Source: Hypsibius dujardini
Lineage: Eukaryota; Tardigrada; Eutardigrada; Parachela; Hypsibiidae
Assembly: GCA_001579985.1 (NCBI GenBank)
Contig: LRSR01000829.1
Span: 1-32,473 of the forward strand
Length of the DNA: 32,473 bases
Direction of reading: 5' to 3'
Shown here: piece after piece, positions 21,301 to 32,158 of the stretch
Layout of the letters: each line of letters begins with the position of its first letter
Numbering within the stretch: the stretch's first letter is position 1
Made by a program: the position numbers and the translations under genes
Notes under the pieces: generated by a model
The model's database searches: none
What the model was told of the DNA's origin: nothing
Seen by the model: only the letters and a program-made list of their open reading frames with translations

Positions 21301-24300
21301 TTCAATCTGAGTGCTGTGGGCAAACGACCAATCAGAGCGCTATAACCCCATCCCCTGATCTCCAATTGGAATTCGGCTAATGCCAATCGATTTAGAATAA
21401 TGTTTTGATAATGATTTATAATTTTAAAATCTGAATACTGTCCTTAAACTAGGACGTAACCACTTTATCGCCGTTTTTAAACGTCCCATAGAGAATGTGT
21501 TAAAGACACTTGCTTTTAACGCGTATGTGCCCAAGTTAAAGTCACCCTTTAAGCTTTGACCCGGCAAAATAGGAGGTCCGAGTTCGAGCCAATACCAGTC
21601 AACGCAAGCAGCTCTTTTCGATTGATCAATTGATTGAGCAAATTTATGGGTAAGCTTAAAAGGTGGCTTTAACTTGGGCACATAGGCATCAAAAGCAAGT
21701 GCGTACCTGATGTATCGGCGAATAAACGGTCCACTTAAGGCGATAATAAGCCATGTTACGCCGACCGCAATTTGCATATCCACTGGAATGATCAAAATTC
21801 AATTGCTTCGACGTTTTTTTAATCCGAATATTTTACTCACTTAACAGTTAATCGGTTCTGTTTTCTGTTCTCTATTCTGTAATAGTATCCAAAAGTTTGA
21901 ATAAAATTTACACTAAACCTAAATTTTCTGTGAGAATTCGTCGAAATGTTATATTTTCACAGCAAAATCCCTGTTAAATTAGCATTTCTAAATAAGCACT
22001 CAAGCGAAATTGCATCTGGAATTCCGTTTTTAAAAAAGATAAGCATTAGCTTATCGGAAACTGATCTTTATCTGTCAGTAATGATAATTGGCAAATTACT
22101 ATTGCAAGTTTTTCCAGAACACATCTCAAAGTTGTTTGAAAAATGATATTTGAAAAATTGATGAATTTGGAACAATTTGATCTTACAGTGGGAGGGGCAG
22201 AGTTCGTTGTGCAGCCCACAAAGCGGTATTTCAGCGGGCAAGCTGCTCCATCCAAACCAACTGGCATTGGTCGCGGTAAAGGTCACGCTATTCGACTCGA
22301 CATCCCACACGAGGTAGGGCTGTGAATGTGAAACATGAAAAGGCAGTAGGGTGAAATAATGCGAAATAACGTGAAATAATACCGATTAACGTGAAATAAT
22401 ACGAAATAACGTGAAATAATGCGAGATAACGTGAAATAATACGAATTAACGTGAAATAATACGAAATAACGGGTAAAGGTCACGCTATTCGACTCGACAT
22501 CCCACACGAGGTAGGGCTGTGAATATGAAACATGAAGAGGAAATAACGTGAAATAACGTGAAATAACGGGTAAAGGTCACGCTTTTCGACTCGACATCCA
22601 ACACGAGGTAAGGTTATGAATATGAAATTTGAAAAGAAAATAACGTGAAATAATGCGAAATTTCTATCTGAGCTGGCTGGCATATTAATAACTAACCGCA
22701 ATGGCCCCTTGGGCGTTAACTCTGGAGATCGTGATAGGAGCCACCAAAGCCCCGTTTTGGTTCATGAACGCGGTGCGTAACTCCGTTTGGTACGTTCGGT
22801 TCGTGCACCGTCGGACAAACGCCTCCGCATCAATCCCATGGAGATCCTCCAAGGACTCTTTAAAGTTCTAAGACAACAATTTTACTGCCAGAAGAAAGCC
22901 CAATATATGTTGCAGATATGCGCCGCGAAGTGCACAACGAGTAGGGTTGTTAATTCCTACGGCTGAGCCCCAATAAGAGCGGAATAGGAGCGGAGCATGT
23001 AGGAGTTTATAGGAGCAGAAAGTGCGACTATTTCTAGGTTGATTACTATGAAAGATCTATTATAGCAATAGTATTATTATTAGCAACAAAAAATTGAACG
23101 TGGTATAATTAGCGAAAAGTTCAGCCACCGTAAAAAAAGTGTCGACAGGTCAACTGTACTGTACAGTGTACAGTACACAGTGCCTGAAACGCATAGCTTG
23201 TCTATGTCTAAGTGGAAATCCACAAAACCAGCCCAGACCAACTTTTAATGAAACGAATCAGCACTCATTGTTTTAGGCGTTCGAAGGGTTTCATTTAGGC
23301 TGTATATTCCTATTTGCTCCTACGTGCTCCTGTTTGCTCCTACGTGCTCCTACGTGCTCCTACGTGCTCCTACGTGCTCCTACGTGCTCCTACGTGCTCC
23401 TACGTGCTCCTACGTGCTTCTATTGCTCCTATTGCTCCTACATGCTCCTATTTGCTCCTTACTCCGATCCTACTAGGGTCCGTAGGAGCAGAAAAGGATT
23501 AACAACCCTAATTACGGGTACCTGGGCTACGATCAGCATCCATTCCAGTATGCGAACTGGGGCGTAAGGATTCTGCATTAAATTCGGATGAATCATACAG
23601 AACATGCAATGTTTTAAAAGCAAACGTGTTAAAGCAGAGGCTATGTGAGATCGGTTTGTACATGTGTACCTGATCTCTTGGGTCCATGGTCCAATTATAT
23701 CGCCGTAGGTATTCGTCATTCATTTTGCGGGTGTACTCGTAAAAACCACTCCAATTGGCACCGGGTGAGGCTTCCTCAATCACAAGCAGTGACTGGAATC
23801 CAGCCAGAGCAAACTGTGAATTGAAATTGATTAGTGAATTGAATTGAGCTTACGATGAAGCCCCTTCTTAGAATTAAATCATTCAATCAAGCGAAAAAGC
23901 CTAAGTAAATAAATATTAATATTCCTCCTGCTATTGGAAAAAATTTGGCCGCTGCCTGAGACAGGGTTGAGTTGGATTCCTCCGACGGTCAAGCAAAGGC
24001 GTTCTACCACCCCAAGACAACAAGCATGCGAGTTGCGGTTTCAGCTTATAAGAGGTGAACACCGAAACTAAGAGCAGTTCCGCGTAAATCAACAGTCGGG
24101 AACAGTGGCGCGCCGAGGCGGGGTGTTTTGTTGATCTAAAACCCTCATCGAAAGTCAAAAAAGTGCCCTAAGAGTTCCCCATTTAGTGAAAACGCCATGA
24201 TGGAGAATTGTCATGCAATACTGACGAGATCTCTGTTAGATCTCACCAGAATGGCCAGCTATAATTTCGGAACGGAAATATCTGGCGCATTTCTGGCAAG

Positions 24301-26652
24301 GAAGTCCTCGTGTAATTCTGGCCAGAAAGTTTTGTGTAATTCCAACTAGAAAATCCTCTTGTAATTCTGCTCTAAATTCAGTCGAGATTTTTCTCGCGTG
24401 AGTGTCGTGTGATTCTCACCGAATTCTCATTTGCTTCTGGGCAGAAAGTCCGGACAAATGTCGTTAAGAGCTTTCCTCACCAATTCTTGCCCGATCTGAG
24501 GTATTCTGAGGCCAGTTCTGAAGCATATCTCATGAAAACATATGAATTTGAATTTGAATCTGAATCTGAATCTGAATCTGAACCTGAATCTGGATCTGAA
24601 TCTGAATCTGAATCTGAATCTGAACCTAAACCTGAATCTGAAAATGAATCTGAATCTGAATCTGGATCTGAATCTGAATCTGAATCTGAATCTGAATCTG
24701 AATCTGAATCTGAACTAATTGCTTTCTCACGTAGTCTGGTCAGAAAGTTTGGCGCTGGTTACAGGCCCTCATGCCTACAGGCCTGAATCTGAACCTGAAT
24801 CTGGATCTGAATCTGGATCTGAATCTGAATCTGAATCTGAATCTGAACCTAAACCTGAACCTGAACCTGAATCTGAATATGAATCTGAATCTGAATCTGA
24901 ATCTGAATCTGAATCTGAATCTGAATCTGAATCTGAATCTGAACTAATTGCTATCTCACGTAGTCTGGTCAGAAAGTTTGGCGCTGGTTACAGGCCCTCA
25001 TGAGGAGGAAGAGCGAGTTATTAGTGGGATTGGAGAAAAACGGGTCACTAAACTTCCTGGAAGGTGTCACACTCTCTCTGATTGAAGCTTAGCAGGCTTA
25101 TCTAGATCAAATCGACAGCAGAGAACCGGCACGTAATTCTGTTAAATACCTCGTCATTGCTGTCGCCGGTTTTCCAAAATATTTCGTTCTCCGAGGGTAT
25201 CCCGGTCACCGCGAACGTCACAAAAACCTTCAATGAAACAAACCATCGGCAAACAGGAGTTACAGCATGAGGCAAGGGCAGCAATTCGGGCCACTTGCAA
25301 AAACGTGCAACAATTCGGGCCACCTGATTTCAAAGAGATGCTGCATGAACACCACGCGAAGTTATTCCACTTAAAGAATTTCAAAACATCTAGGATAATT
25401 AAAGCCATGCAATACAGCCAGAAACAATAGTGTTTGTTGAGTTACTCATTAATAGGAGCGATTTGGAAATACTTCTTCATGATTTTGCTGTGAAAAATGG
25501 TGACGGAAGACTACAGGGGCGCCACTGGCAGTGAATGATCGGGTGTGTGCCGGTTTGCTTGCATTGCGTGCCACAGATGAATCAGCTGATTGCGGTTGTT
25601 GTTCACACCTTTGAAGTGTGCCCAGATCATTGCACCGGGCTTCATTCTAATTGGGAACGCGACTGGGAAGTTCCTGGGTCGTCTCGTCTGCCTTGGTTTG
25701 TGATGAACAATTGCAGTAATTCAATGCACGCGCATGGCGCCCCCTGGAATCCCGGTGGCGCGAACTGTTACACGTTTTGCAAGTGGCCCGAATTGCTCTT
25801 GCCTCATAGCCTTATCAGACCGGATAGGTTTCAATGGTCAATGATTCTGGCGAGCTTCTTTATGATCACGCTTACATATTCTCCTGTCGTTAAATTCTCA
25901 AAGTGCGCGGCAATCTGAAACATCGAAATGAGTTTCCATGCAGGGCAGAACGTGTTTGAATATCACGTGGTAATGTTTAGACGCACTGGTCACGTACCAT
26001 GAATTCTCTGACTAGATTCGGTTCGAGAAGAACCAAAGCCGCTAAAAACCAAAGCGAATGTAAAGCCGCGCAATGCTTCGAAAAGAAATCCGATAGAGAA
26101 ACATTTCAAAGGCGAAAATTCTCACCGCGTCTGCCGCGGATGCTCGTGAGAACACGGGAGAAATCCGTCCAATTTCCGTTGTCAGAAACGGAAATGTTAT
26201 AGACATCGTACGGCAGGCTCCTAAAAACCGTGTTTTTTGGACTCTGAATGTAAAAGCCAAAGCCTAAACATTGGAAGCCGATGAAGGTAAAGAGGCCACG
26301 AGGATCGCAGACGACGTTGACTCCCGACCAGCCGAATCGCTTCGCCATCACAGCAAAACCAATTGGGAAGGAGTCGTCCGGCATGGCGAAAAAGTTCAAG
26401 GTCGTCGGGTATGCTGCGACGTTAGCGATTTTGTTGCTCGGCACGGATACGACAAATAGAGTATCAATCGCTGTGAAAACATGCAACTATCAAGTGAAAC
26501 CATATTTTGGCGTCAAAACTTGATACGTTAATTCCTTACCTGCCATAAAACTCGCCATCTCCATCCCAGCCTCAGAAAACGCTAAGAAACGTGAAGCATT
26601 ACTGTCTGCCTGATTGTCTGTCTGTCTGTCTGTCTGCCTGCCCGACTGTCTA

Positions 26653-26699
<47 letters not shown>

Positions 26700-27120
26700 G
26701 GCCAGGGGACACCTTACTAGGAGTAGTGACTATGATGAATTCTTTGCTCATATTTCCAATAAACAGCTCAGGATGCAGATGGTAAAATCGGAAGAAACAA
26801 GCGCTTGCCACGTTAGACGGATCAGTGTCGTCATCGGTGGCAATATCCTTTGTGGAAACCGGCGGTATTGGAGCGAAGTTGCCGACGGTCAGTGAGTCAT
26901 TGAAGCACCGTACCGGGATATGTGTGAAATTACGGAAAACCACCGAATCCATGCCCTGAATGTGCTTGATAGCGAGATCGTACGCCGGATTCATGTGAAA
27001 GAATTCGTCTCTGTTCGTGCCCTCGCCGAATGATAAAGATATCACAGTGAGATTAGTGGAGCAAACTATTTTAAATAAAAAAACCATGCACAATGCTAAG
27101 TGAGGCATTCGAAAAGACAT
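16335..27120 (-). CDS. Receptor guanylyl cyclase B (natriuretic-peptide-receptor type), likely active
   Basis: Twenty-one minus-strand exons: 27120-26718, 26581-26540, 26470-26126, 26041-25998, 25914-25876, 25227-25150, 23813-23670, 23572-23522, 22867-22697, 22319-22187, 21782-21707, 20649-20274, 19761-19585, 19037-18764, 18666-18396, 18178-17959, 17867-17720, 17637-17589, 17538 to about 17465, 16581-16481, 16391-16335. They sum to 3273 nt (1090 aa). The chosen ATG gives the signal peptide [14 protein letters not shown]; an upstream ATG at 27174 is possible. Exons 1-10 are the ligand-binding domain, 11 the transmembrane helix, 12-15 the kinase-homology domain and coil. The cyclase domain has [38 protein letters not shown] (canonical NTASR), [18 protein letters not shown] and TFWL. 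The FGDTV loop is shortened to ITE. The exon 12 donor is GC (20273); the exon 19 donor is the least certain junction. Confidence 0.9.
17064..17150 (+). promoter_or_regulatory. Seven AGGTCA half-sites at exact 11 bp spacing (DR5) in cyclase B intron 19
   Basis: AGGTCA starts at 17074, 17085, 17096, 17107, 17118, 17129 and 17140, each separated by 5 bp of mostly CCAAA or CCACA. DR5 is the classical spacing for retinoid-receptor-type heterodimers. It may equally be a chance minisatellite; function is inference. Confidence 0.5.
18262..18385. repeat. (ACAG)n in cyclase B intron 15
   Basis: CTGT repeat in the transcript sense, starting within about 20 nt of the donor of exon 15 (ends 18396), in the intron before the cyclase domain. 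Confidence 0.95.
19049..19345. mobile_element. Two partial copies of a foldback (MITE-like) element in cyclase B intron 13
   Basis: Both copies (from 19049 and from about 19228) carry AACGCGTATGTG and AAGTTAAAGCCA, then GGCCCAGCAAAATAG, as in the full element at 21507-21701. The first begins 11 nt from the acceptor of exon 14 (starts 19037 on the minus strand). Confidence 0.7.
19860..20025. repeat. GGGG-rich CCCCTGGGG repeat in cyclase B intron 12
   Basis: Irregular repeats of CACCCCTGGGGG with ACCGA or CTAC spacers, each CCCCTGGGG nearly self-complementary. G runs of up to ten suggest quadruplex potential. Confidence 0.85.
20950..21461. repeat. Composite dispersed repeat, copy 2, in cyclase B intron 11
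   Basis: Bases 21284-21461 are a diverged copy of 8024-8207. A further, more diverged unit spans 21180-21262. The 20968-21030 stretch repeats the CCATCAAAACC and GATGTTGCCATTGAAA phrases of the first copy. Confidence 0.75.
21507..21701. mobile_element. 195 bp MITE-like element with 50 bp terminal inverted repeats
   Basis: Terminal repeats 21507-21556 and 21652-21701 match at about 45 of 50 positions, starting CACTTGCTTTT and containing TATGTGCCCAAGTTAAAG. There is no coding capacity. One end lies 5 nt inside the donor of cyclase B exon 11. A related copy lies at 2192-2353 and partial copies at 19049-19345. Confidence 0.8.
22274..22636. repeat. Three copies of an acceptor-plus-exon-start block, cyclase B exon 10
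   Basis: The genuine block (22274-22340: 46 nt of exon 10, its acceptor and intron end) recurs at 22471-22536 and 22568-22636 in intron 9. Copy 2 keeps the AG acceptor; copy 3 has lost it. The copies are separated by ACGTGAAATAAT-type short repeats. Confidence 0.85.
22943..23512. repeat. Foldback element with (TGCTCCTACG)n core in cyclase B intron 8
   Basis: AGGGTTGTTAAT and CCTACGG at 22943-22962 face their complement at about 23475-23510. Inside, GGAGC-rich sequence at 22980-23023 is complementary to the 10 bp tandem array 23316-23460. The element occupies most of intron 8 (23521-22868). Confidence 0.75.
24541..25003. repeat. Duplicated (GAATCT)n minisatellite block in cyclase B intron 6
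   Basis: Two hexanucleotide arrays (24541-24716 and 24781-24947) are each followed by the same unique segment of about 60 bp (24711-24773 and 24940-25003). The Ser-Glu open frames on the plus strand lie inside this intron and have no other coding support. Confidence 0.85.
25267..25807. repeat. Foldback element in cyclase B intron 5
   Basis: Left arm about 25267-25330 and right arm about 25743-25807 share ATGAGGCAAG, GCAATTCGGGCCACTTGCAA and ACGTG in inverted orientation. The element makes up most of the intron 25875-25228. Confidence 0.75.
26610..26701. repeat. (CTGT)n in cyclase B intron 1
   Basis: Tetranucleotide array filling the small intron between the signal-peptide exon (ends 26718) and exon 2 (starts 26581). 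It reads ACAG in the transcript sense. Confidence 0.95.
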
Positions 27121-27769
27121 TGCGATTTTTAAAACGAAACTTGCGTTGAAAAAGGCAACGAACGAAAAGAACATCGGAGTTCCTTCGAAATCATTCAATA
27201 ATTCCTCTTCCGAAAAAACAATTTGCACGTTTTCACTGCTGAGCCTGCAAGCTAGCCTCGCTCGGGCTCGCTCGGGCTAGCCCTCAATATGGCTGCCCAT
27301 TGTTGAGTTCCACTTCAAAAAAAGCAACGGTTTACACATGTTAAGTGATCCGGCATCCTCCTAGGAGGATGTGCGCTTTTGTGCGTTATCGATGAATGTG
27401 CCATTTAACGTGCGGGGAAAAACGTGGAGCGGAATGCGTTAACGCACACTCAAGAGTCCAGAATTCAGCGTGTGTTCTTTCTGAGCGTTTTATTGGTGAT
27501 GCTTGGTTTCAGTCTCAGTGACGCCTTGGCGCTAACTGAAACACCGAATAATCAATCAGTCTTTGGATCGCTTTGCCGAGCGGTAATGTAAAATTTGGTA
27601 GCTGTGAAAATGAATTATCAATATCAGCGGTGCTATTAATAATGTAACTAAGAATGGAATGAGCGTGTAACGTTAAAAAAATGGAGCAAATAATGGCCCA
27701 GTAAATAATGTTTCATTCATAAGCTTCTGCTTTGGCAAAAGCCTGGATCTACACGTTGGGACTAGATAT
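27121..27769. other. Intergenic: cyclase B promoter side and 3' flank of the downstream GPCR
   Basis: 650 bp between the cyclase B start and the stop of the next minus-strand gene. A CTAGCC/GGCTAG-bounded CTCGGGCT repeat lies at 27251-27287. A minus-strand AATAAA at about 27489-27484, some 280 bp past the GPCR stop, could be its poly(A) signal. I see no open frame worth calling. Confidence 0.55.
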
Positions 27770-27992
27770 CTACGTAGAGACCTTGAATGGATCTGGACAC
27801 CAAACAAAGAATCTCCGCAGAATCTTATATGCACCTCGCTGATAATCCAAACTGATTGCGAGAAAAATAACCTGGAAAATCAATGACGACAGGTAAACCC
27901 ATCCGTGCCTTTTCAATACTAGACCCTTGACATTCCATTAGGCATCATTGTCTGCCTGTCTGTCTGTCTGGACTGGATGCTGCCTGTCTGCC

Positions 27993-28037
<45 letters not shown>

Positions 28038-29478
28038 TGTCTGGACTGGATGCCTGCCTGTCTGTCTGTCTGGAGTGGATGCCTGCCTGCCTATCTGCCT
28101 GCCGCGGTACTTTCTTCTCTGCCTTTCTGTATCCCTTCCTTTGCCGTTGTCGGTCCCGAAAACTTACCGGGCTAACTGCATAGCCACATATAACCAATGT
28201 TTTCGTCACCCAGAGTTGCAGCATAAAGTTCCCCGTGAACACTTGCGGAAACGTAGTCGACAGGATGGGACTCGGCAGGAAACAGAGACAGTGCCACAGG
28301 AACATCACCACCAGCATATTCGTCATCGAAATTTGCCGTCGTCTGGCTTTTCGAGTTCGAACGTTCGCCACGCCCCCGCTTGCCGTCCACGCTAATCCAA
28401 TCATATTACTTCGCCTCCCAACTCCAATGCGAACAAACAGCGTCATATAACAGACTCCAATCAAAACGAGGGGCGTGTAGGCACCTACAGCCACTAACAC
28501 CGTCCCATAAGGTCCTCCCGTTGACCTGCAGTACGGTAAACAAACAGCTCTTACTCGTACAGCAAGCGACAAAACTTAATCTAATGGAGGGTCCCGGAAG
28601 TGGGCAAAAGGGGCGGGGCAGGGGTAATACTTGAACAATCAACCAATCAACCACCGGAGCAATCGGAGCGAAGTTGATTGTTCACTCAACCAAGTAACCA
28701 ATCAACCAATCAACTAATCGACCAATCAACTAATCAATCAATCAACCAATCAACCAGCGAAGCTCCGGAGCAATTACATTACCCTTGAACAATCACCCAA
28801 TCAACTAACGCAACTCCGGAGTTGATTGGTTGATTGTTCAATTATCACCCTGCCCCGCCCATTTTGCCCATTTCCGGGACCCTCCGTTAAAACACTAAAG
28901 TACAAAAGTATTGCTGAACTTATTCTTAACTCAGTTTATGTCGTCTCTAACCTTGGGTAACAGATTCCCGCCTCCGGTGCCCATACGAATAGTCCCCCGA
29001 TCCCGAACAGCAAGGGAGCGGTGATGCCTATGCCCATGAGCCAGGGAAGGGTGATCATGAGAGTCAGGACTTGTTTCGTCAGCATCCGTTGGTAGTGATG
29101 CGGGATTACCACCGCGACGTATCGATTGACGGCCAACAAGGTGGACGCCCAGTTCTCCGCATACATCGTCCCGATCTGCAGCAGCTGTAAGGGCGGACAG
29201 TCCAGCCGGATGTGGTGGGCCAGCAGGGTTTCGTACGTCGCTATCGTCTGGACGGGCGAGAGGACCGAGCAGATCAGCAGCTGCATCACCATCAGATGGA
29301 TGATGAGGACGCGAGCGCCGCTGCGCAGTTCGCGCCGCCGGAACGACGTCAGGAGGAGGAGGACCAGGAGGAGACTGCCGGAGAAGCTGACGAGGACGGT
29401 GAAGATGAACCAACTGTCGGAGGCCACGCGCTGGATGATGTTTGTTGCGTTGGCGGGATTGTTACTCGAGTTACTCAT
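27770..29478 (-). CDS. Complete class A (rhodopsin-family) orphan GPCR, 328 aa
   Basis: Three minus-strand exons: 29478-28952, 28525-28168, 27871-27770, total 987 nt. The junctions are phase 2 (cca ag|g tca, giving CYPR) and phase 0 (AVSP|VIFLAIS). The ATG at 29478 opens a short N terminus with NSS and NAT glycosylation sites. TM1-TM4 are in exon 1, with an NRYVAVV motif at the end of TM3 in the DRY position and W in TM4. TM5, a basic ICL3 (RKARRRQISM) and TM6 (FLWHCLCFLPSP) are in exon 2. Exon 3 holds the end of TM7 and helix 8 (LDYQRGAYKILRRFF). The usual NPxxY is SPVIF, an atypical form. The ligand is unknown. It differs clearly from the GPCR at the left edge. Confidence 0.88.
27948..28105. 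repeat. (CTGT)n with GACTGGATGC-type interruptions in GPCR intron 2
   Basis: Tetranucleotide array between GPCR exon 2 (ends 28168) and exon 3 (starts 27871). Frames running through it from exon 2 are read-through artefacts. Confidence 0.95.
28586..28885. repeat. About 300 bp foldback element in GPCR intron 1
   Basis: Arms 28586-28651 and 28821-28885 match with few differences over about 65 bp (GGAGGGTCCCGGAA to CAATCAACCAATCAAC). The middle consists of AACCAATCAACC repeats and CCGGAG palindromic pieces. Confidence 0.85.
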
Positions 29479-29946
29479 CGTCGATCCGTTAAACTGAATT
29501 GTAAAACGGGATAAGGGAAAGTTTTCTGCAGGCAGTGCAATTCCCCTGGCCTAATTCCCTAAACACAGAATGGGAAAAAATAATATCCGATTCAGTTGAA
29601 ATTTGCGAATTCGAAATTGGAATCCAAATTTCAAGGTGGCTTAAATTTTGGAATTGTTTAAAGACGTCTCGTAAGACAGATTGACTGAAGGCGCTTTCTT
29701 CCAATGGAAAGAAGGTCGGCCTGACGGGGATCGTAATTGCGGATGGGATTGACTTCGGAAATTGTTTCCTAGAACAAATGCTGCGTGAAGCGATTCAACT
29801 TCGCCACATTTTTGCCGGAAACGGAAAATCGGATTACGCTCCTGAAATTTCCGTGTCGGACGATCATAATGACTTCTATCACGCACCTTCAGGGTTCAGC
29901 GCTAACTGGTTCCCTCAGAAATCCCTCAATCGTCACTATACGACAG

Positions 29947-30608
29947 TGAAGGCCCTTCAGTACGAGGTAGAGGCCGTTAACCAGGCCACTTTTAGAAATC
30001 GTAACTTAATCAGGTTTTTTCAACGTTGATTTCCCGGCGCTGCAGTGCTGCCATGCCACGACAGATGGCTTGAAAACATTCAGAAAAATTCTCTGACCCA
30101 TTTTAGCTCGTTCCTAAGCCTCACGGTTCGAATTTGAGTCCAAAAACTGGAATAGAAAAATCTCAATGGAGAAGTGTGCAAGCAGTCCGGTAGAGGCGCC
30201 ACTTCGGTTCCATCTCGCTGGGTTGACTTGCGCAAAAACGACTTATGCGCCACCTGTTGGCTGCCGGCCTGGTTAAGTTACGATTTCTAAAAGCGGCCTG
30301 GTTAACGGCCTTCACCTCGTATACAAGACGCATTTCCTCTCTGGATTTCAATACTAAATTCGCTGTCCCAAATACATCCTCTGACCCATTTTAGTTCGTT
30401 CCTAAGCCTCGCAGTTCGAATTTGGGTCCAAAAAAAGGAAGGGAAGAATCTCAATGGAGAAGTGTGCAAGTAGTCCGGTAGAGGCGCCACTTCGGTTCCA
30501 TCTTTCTGGGTTGACTTCGCAAAAACGACTTATGCGCCACCTGCTGGCTGCCGGCCTGGTTAAGTTACGATTTCTAAAACGGCTTGGTTAAGGGCCTTTA
30601 CCTCGTAC
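29947..30608. repeat. Two direct copies (about 228 bp) and one inverted partial copy of a repeat unit
   Basis: Units 30092-30318 and 30381-30608 are close direct copies; 29947-30013 is an inverted copy of the unit end. In the sense that ends each unit, all three read TACGAG followed by GTRRAGGCC, i.e. a putative exon end and donor. Confidence 0.8.
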
Positions 30609-31879
30609 TCTAAAGAGCGCGTCTCCTCCGTTTGCTGTTTGACTCGCTCGGCGATGTCAGTGATGAACGTCTTGGCCTCTGCTCCTCAAGGTCTAAAAAT
30701 TTCAAAACCCAACGGAACGAACAACACTCGGCCCGAGATGTGTCGATGCTCGCTAGTCTTGTTTCTCTCCGCTTCTGGTGCAGCATGGCTGCAAGTGCCG
30801 ATGGAGCCGCCGATATGTGACTTCGCCGTCGTATCAACGCAGGTGACATCCCACGCCATTGACTGCCCCCCTTCCTAAACGGGCCTCACGTCAGTCCGTC
30901 AGTCTGCTTTCCGTTGGCTCGGCCTCATCTGTTTTGCTCATCCGACACGCGAGCGCGTGTTCAGATTGATTTGCAACAGGATATGTAACCTTCGACAAAA
31001 ATCGGCGTTTCCGTCTTCTCGGTGGGAGAGAGGGCAAAACAACTGGAGTCTTCCGTCTCTGTTCCTGTCAGGCCTCGAAGACTATCCTGTTTCCGCCGTC
31101 TAAGCAGCGTTTTCTCCTAATAATTTGACCAAGTTGCATTTGTGTGGGTCTTAAGGGGGGAATCCTAAATTGATTCACCGAATTGTTATGCAGTGCATGG
31201 AGCATTCAGCGGATGCCAGTGTTCCGCTCTCTCAGCCTGTGTATTGGATAACGGTGAACGCTTTCCCTAACGACTGCCGGCATAACCTAGATCGGTACGT
31301 GAAAATATATTAATCAGCGAAAATTGAGGCGTCAAGTAAACACTCTTTGCTAATGTGTTTTGTGGAAATCCAATGAGAGATCACTTACCGGATGGATAGG
31401 CAAACTAGGGTTCTGAATATGGAGGTGATGCAGAAGGGATTATTGACCAAACATGTTTTGGATGTAAAGGGCGGAGCTAAGGGCAGTTTGCTAGGGGAGA
31501 GAATTCCGGCGAATCGGCATACGTGGCTCCGCCCGCTTATGCCAGAATAATATTTGGCTGATTTCGACAAATTATTTTTTTCAGTGAAAGGTCAAGGAAT
31601 TTTCTAATTCTACTACTGTAACTAAAACGAATGAAGCGGCGGTATATCCTGCGTGTCACCTAGGAAAAACGTCTCAAAACAGAGATCCGTAAAATTTCTT
31701 AAAATTCACCCCTGCCCGTTTAAACCCTTTGCGCGTGATTTTTATGCCTGTCATCTAATTCTGTTTAAGATCGCTGTTGGTTGTTCGTACGCTTTTTTTC
31801 GCGAGCCTTGGCCAGTTATGGAACAACGCGTACTAGAAAATCAGCGGTCAGTTCTGTCACACATGCATGCCTTGGGCTA

Positions 31880-32158
31880 CCTAGGCTCACCATGGCGGTA
31901 CACTTATAGCTCTAGTTGATGCGTCTGCACCCATCCTGCCAGACTTATACCTAGGCTCACCATGGCGGTATACTTATAGCTACAGTTGGTGCGTCTGCAC
32001 CCATCCTGCCAGACTTATACCTAGGCTCACCATGGCGGTACACTTATAGCTATAGTTGATGCGTCTGTATCCATCCTGCCAGACTTATACCTAGGTTCAC
32101 CATGGCGGTATACTTATAGCTATAGTTGGTGTGTCTGTACCATCCTGCCAGACTTATG
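31880..32158. repeat. 70 bp minisatellite, four copies
   Basis: Units start with CTAGG(C/T)TCACCATGGCGG at 31881, 31951, 32021 and 32091. They differ by scattered substitutions, and a decayed fifth unit follows. No coding or CRISPR-like character. Confidence 0.9.

Noticed and set aside
24409-25003. Plus-strand frames coding long Ser-Glu repeats (125 and 94 codons)
   Set aside because: They are translations of the (GAATCT)n minisatellite inside cyclase B intron 6; there is no domain, no splice context, and the opposite strand carries the gene.
31880-32158. Regular direct repeats resembling a CRISPR array
   Set aside because: Contiguous 70 bp tandem units without distinct spacers, in intron-rich animal DNA.
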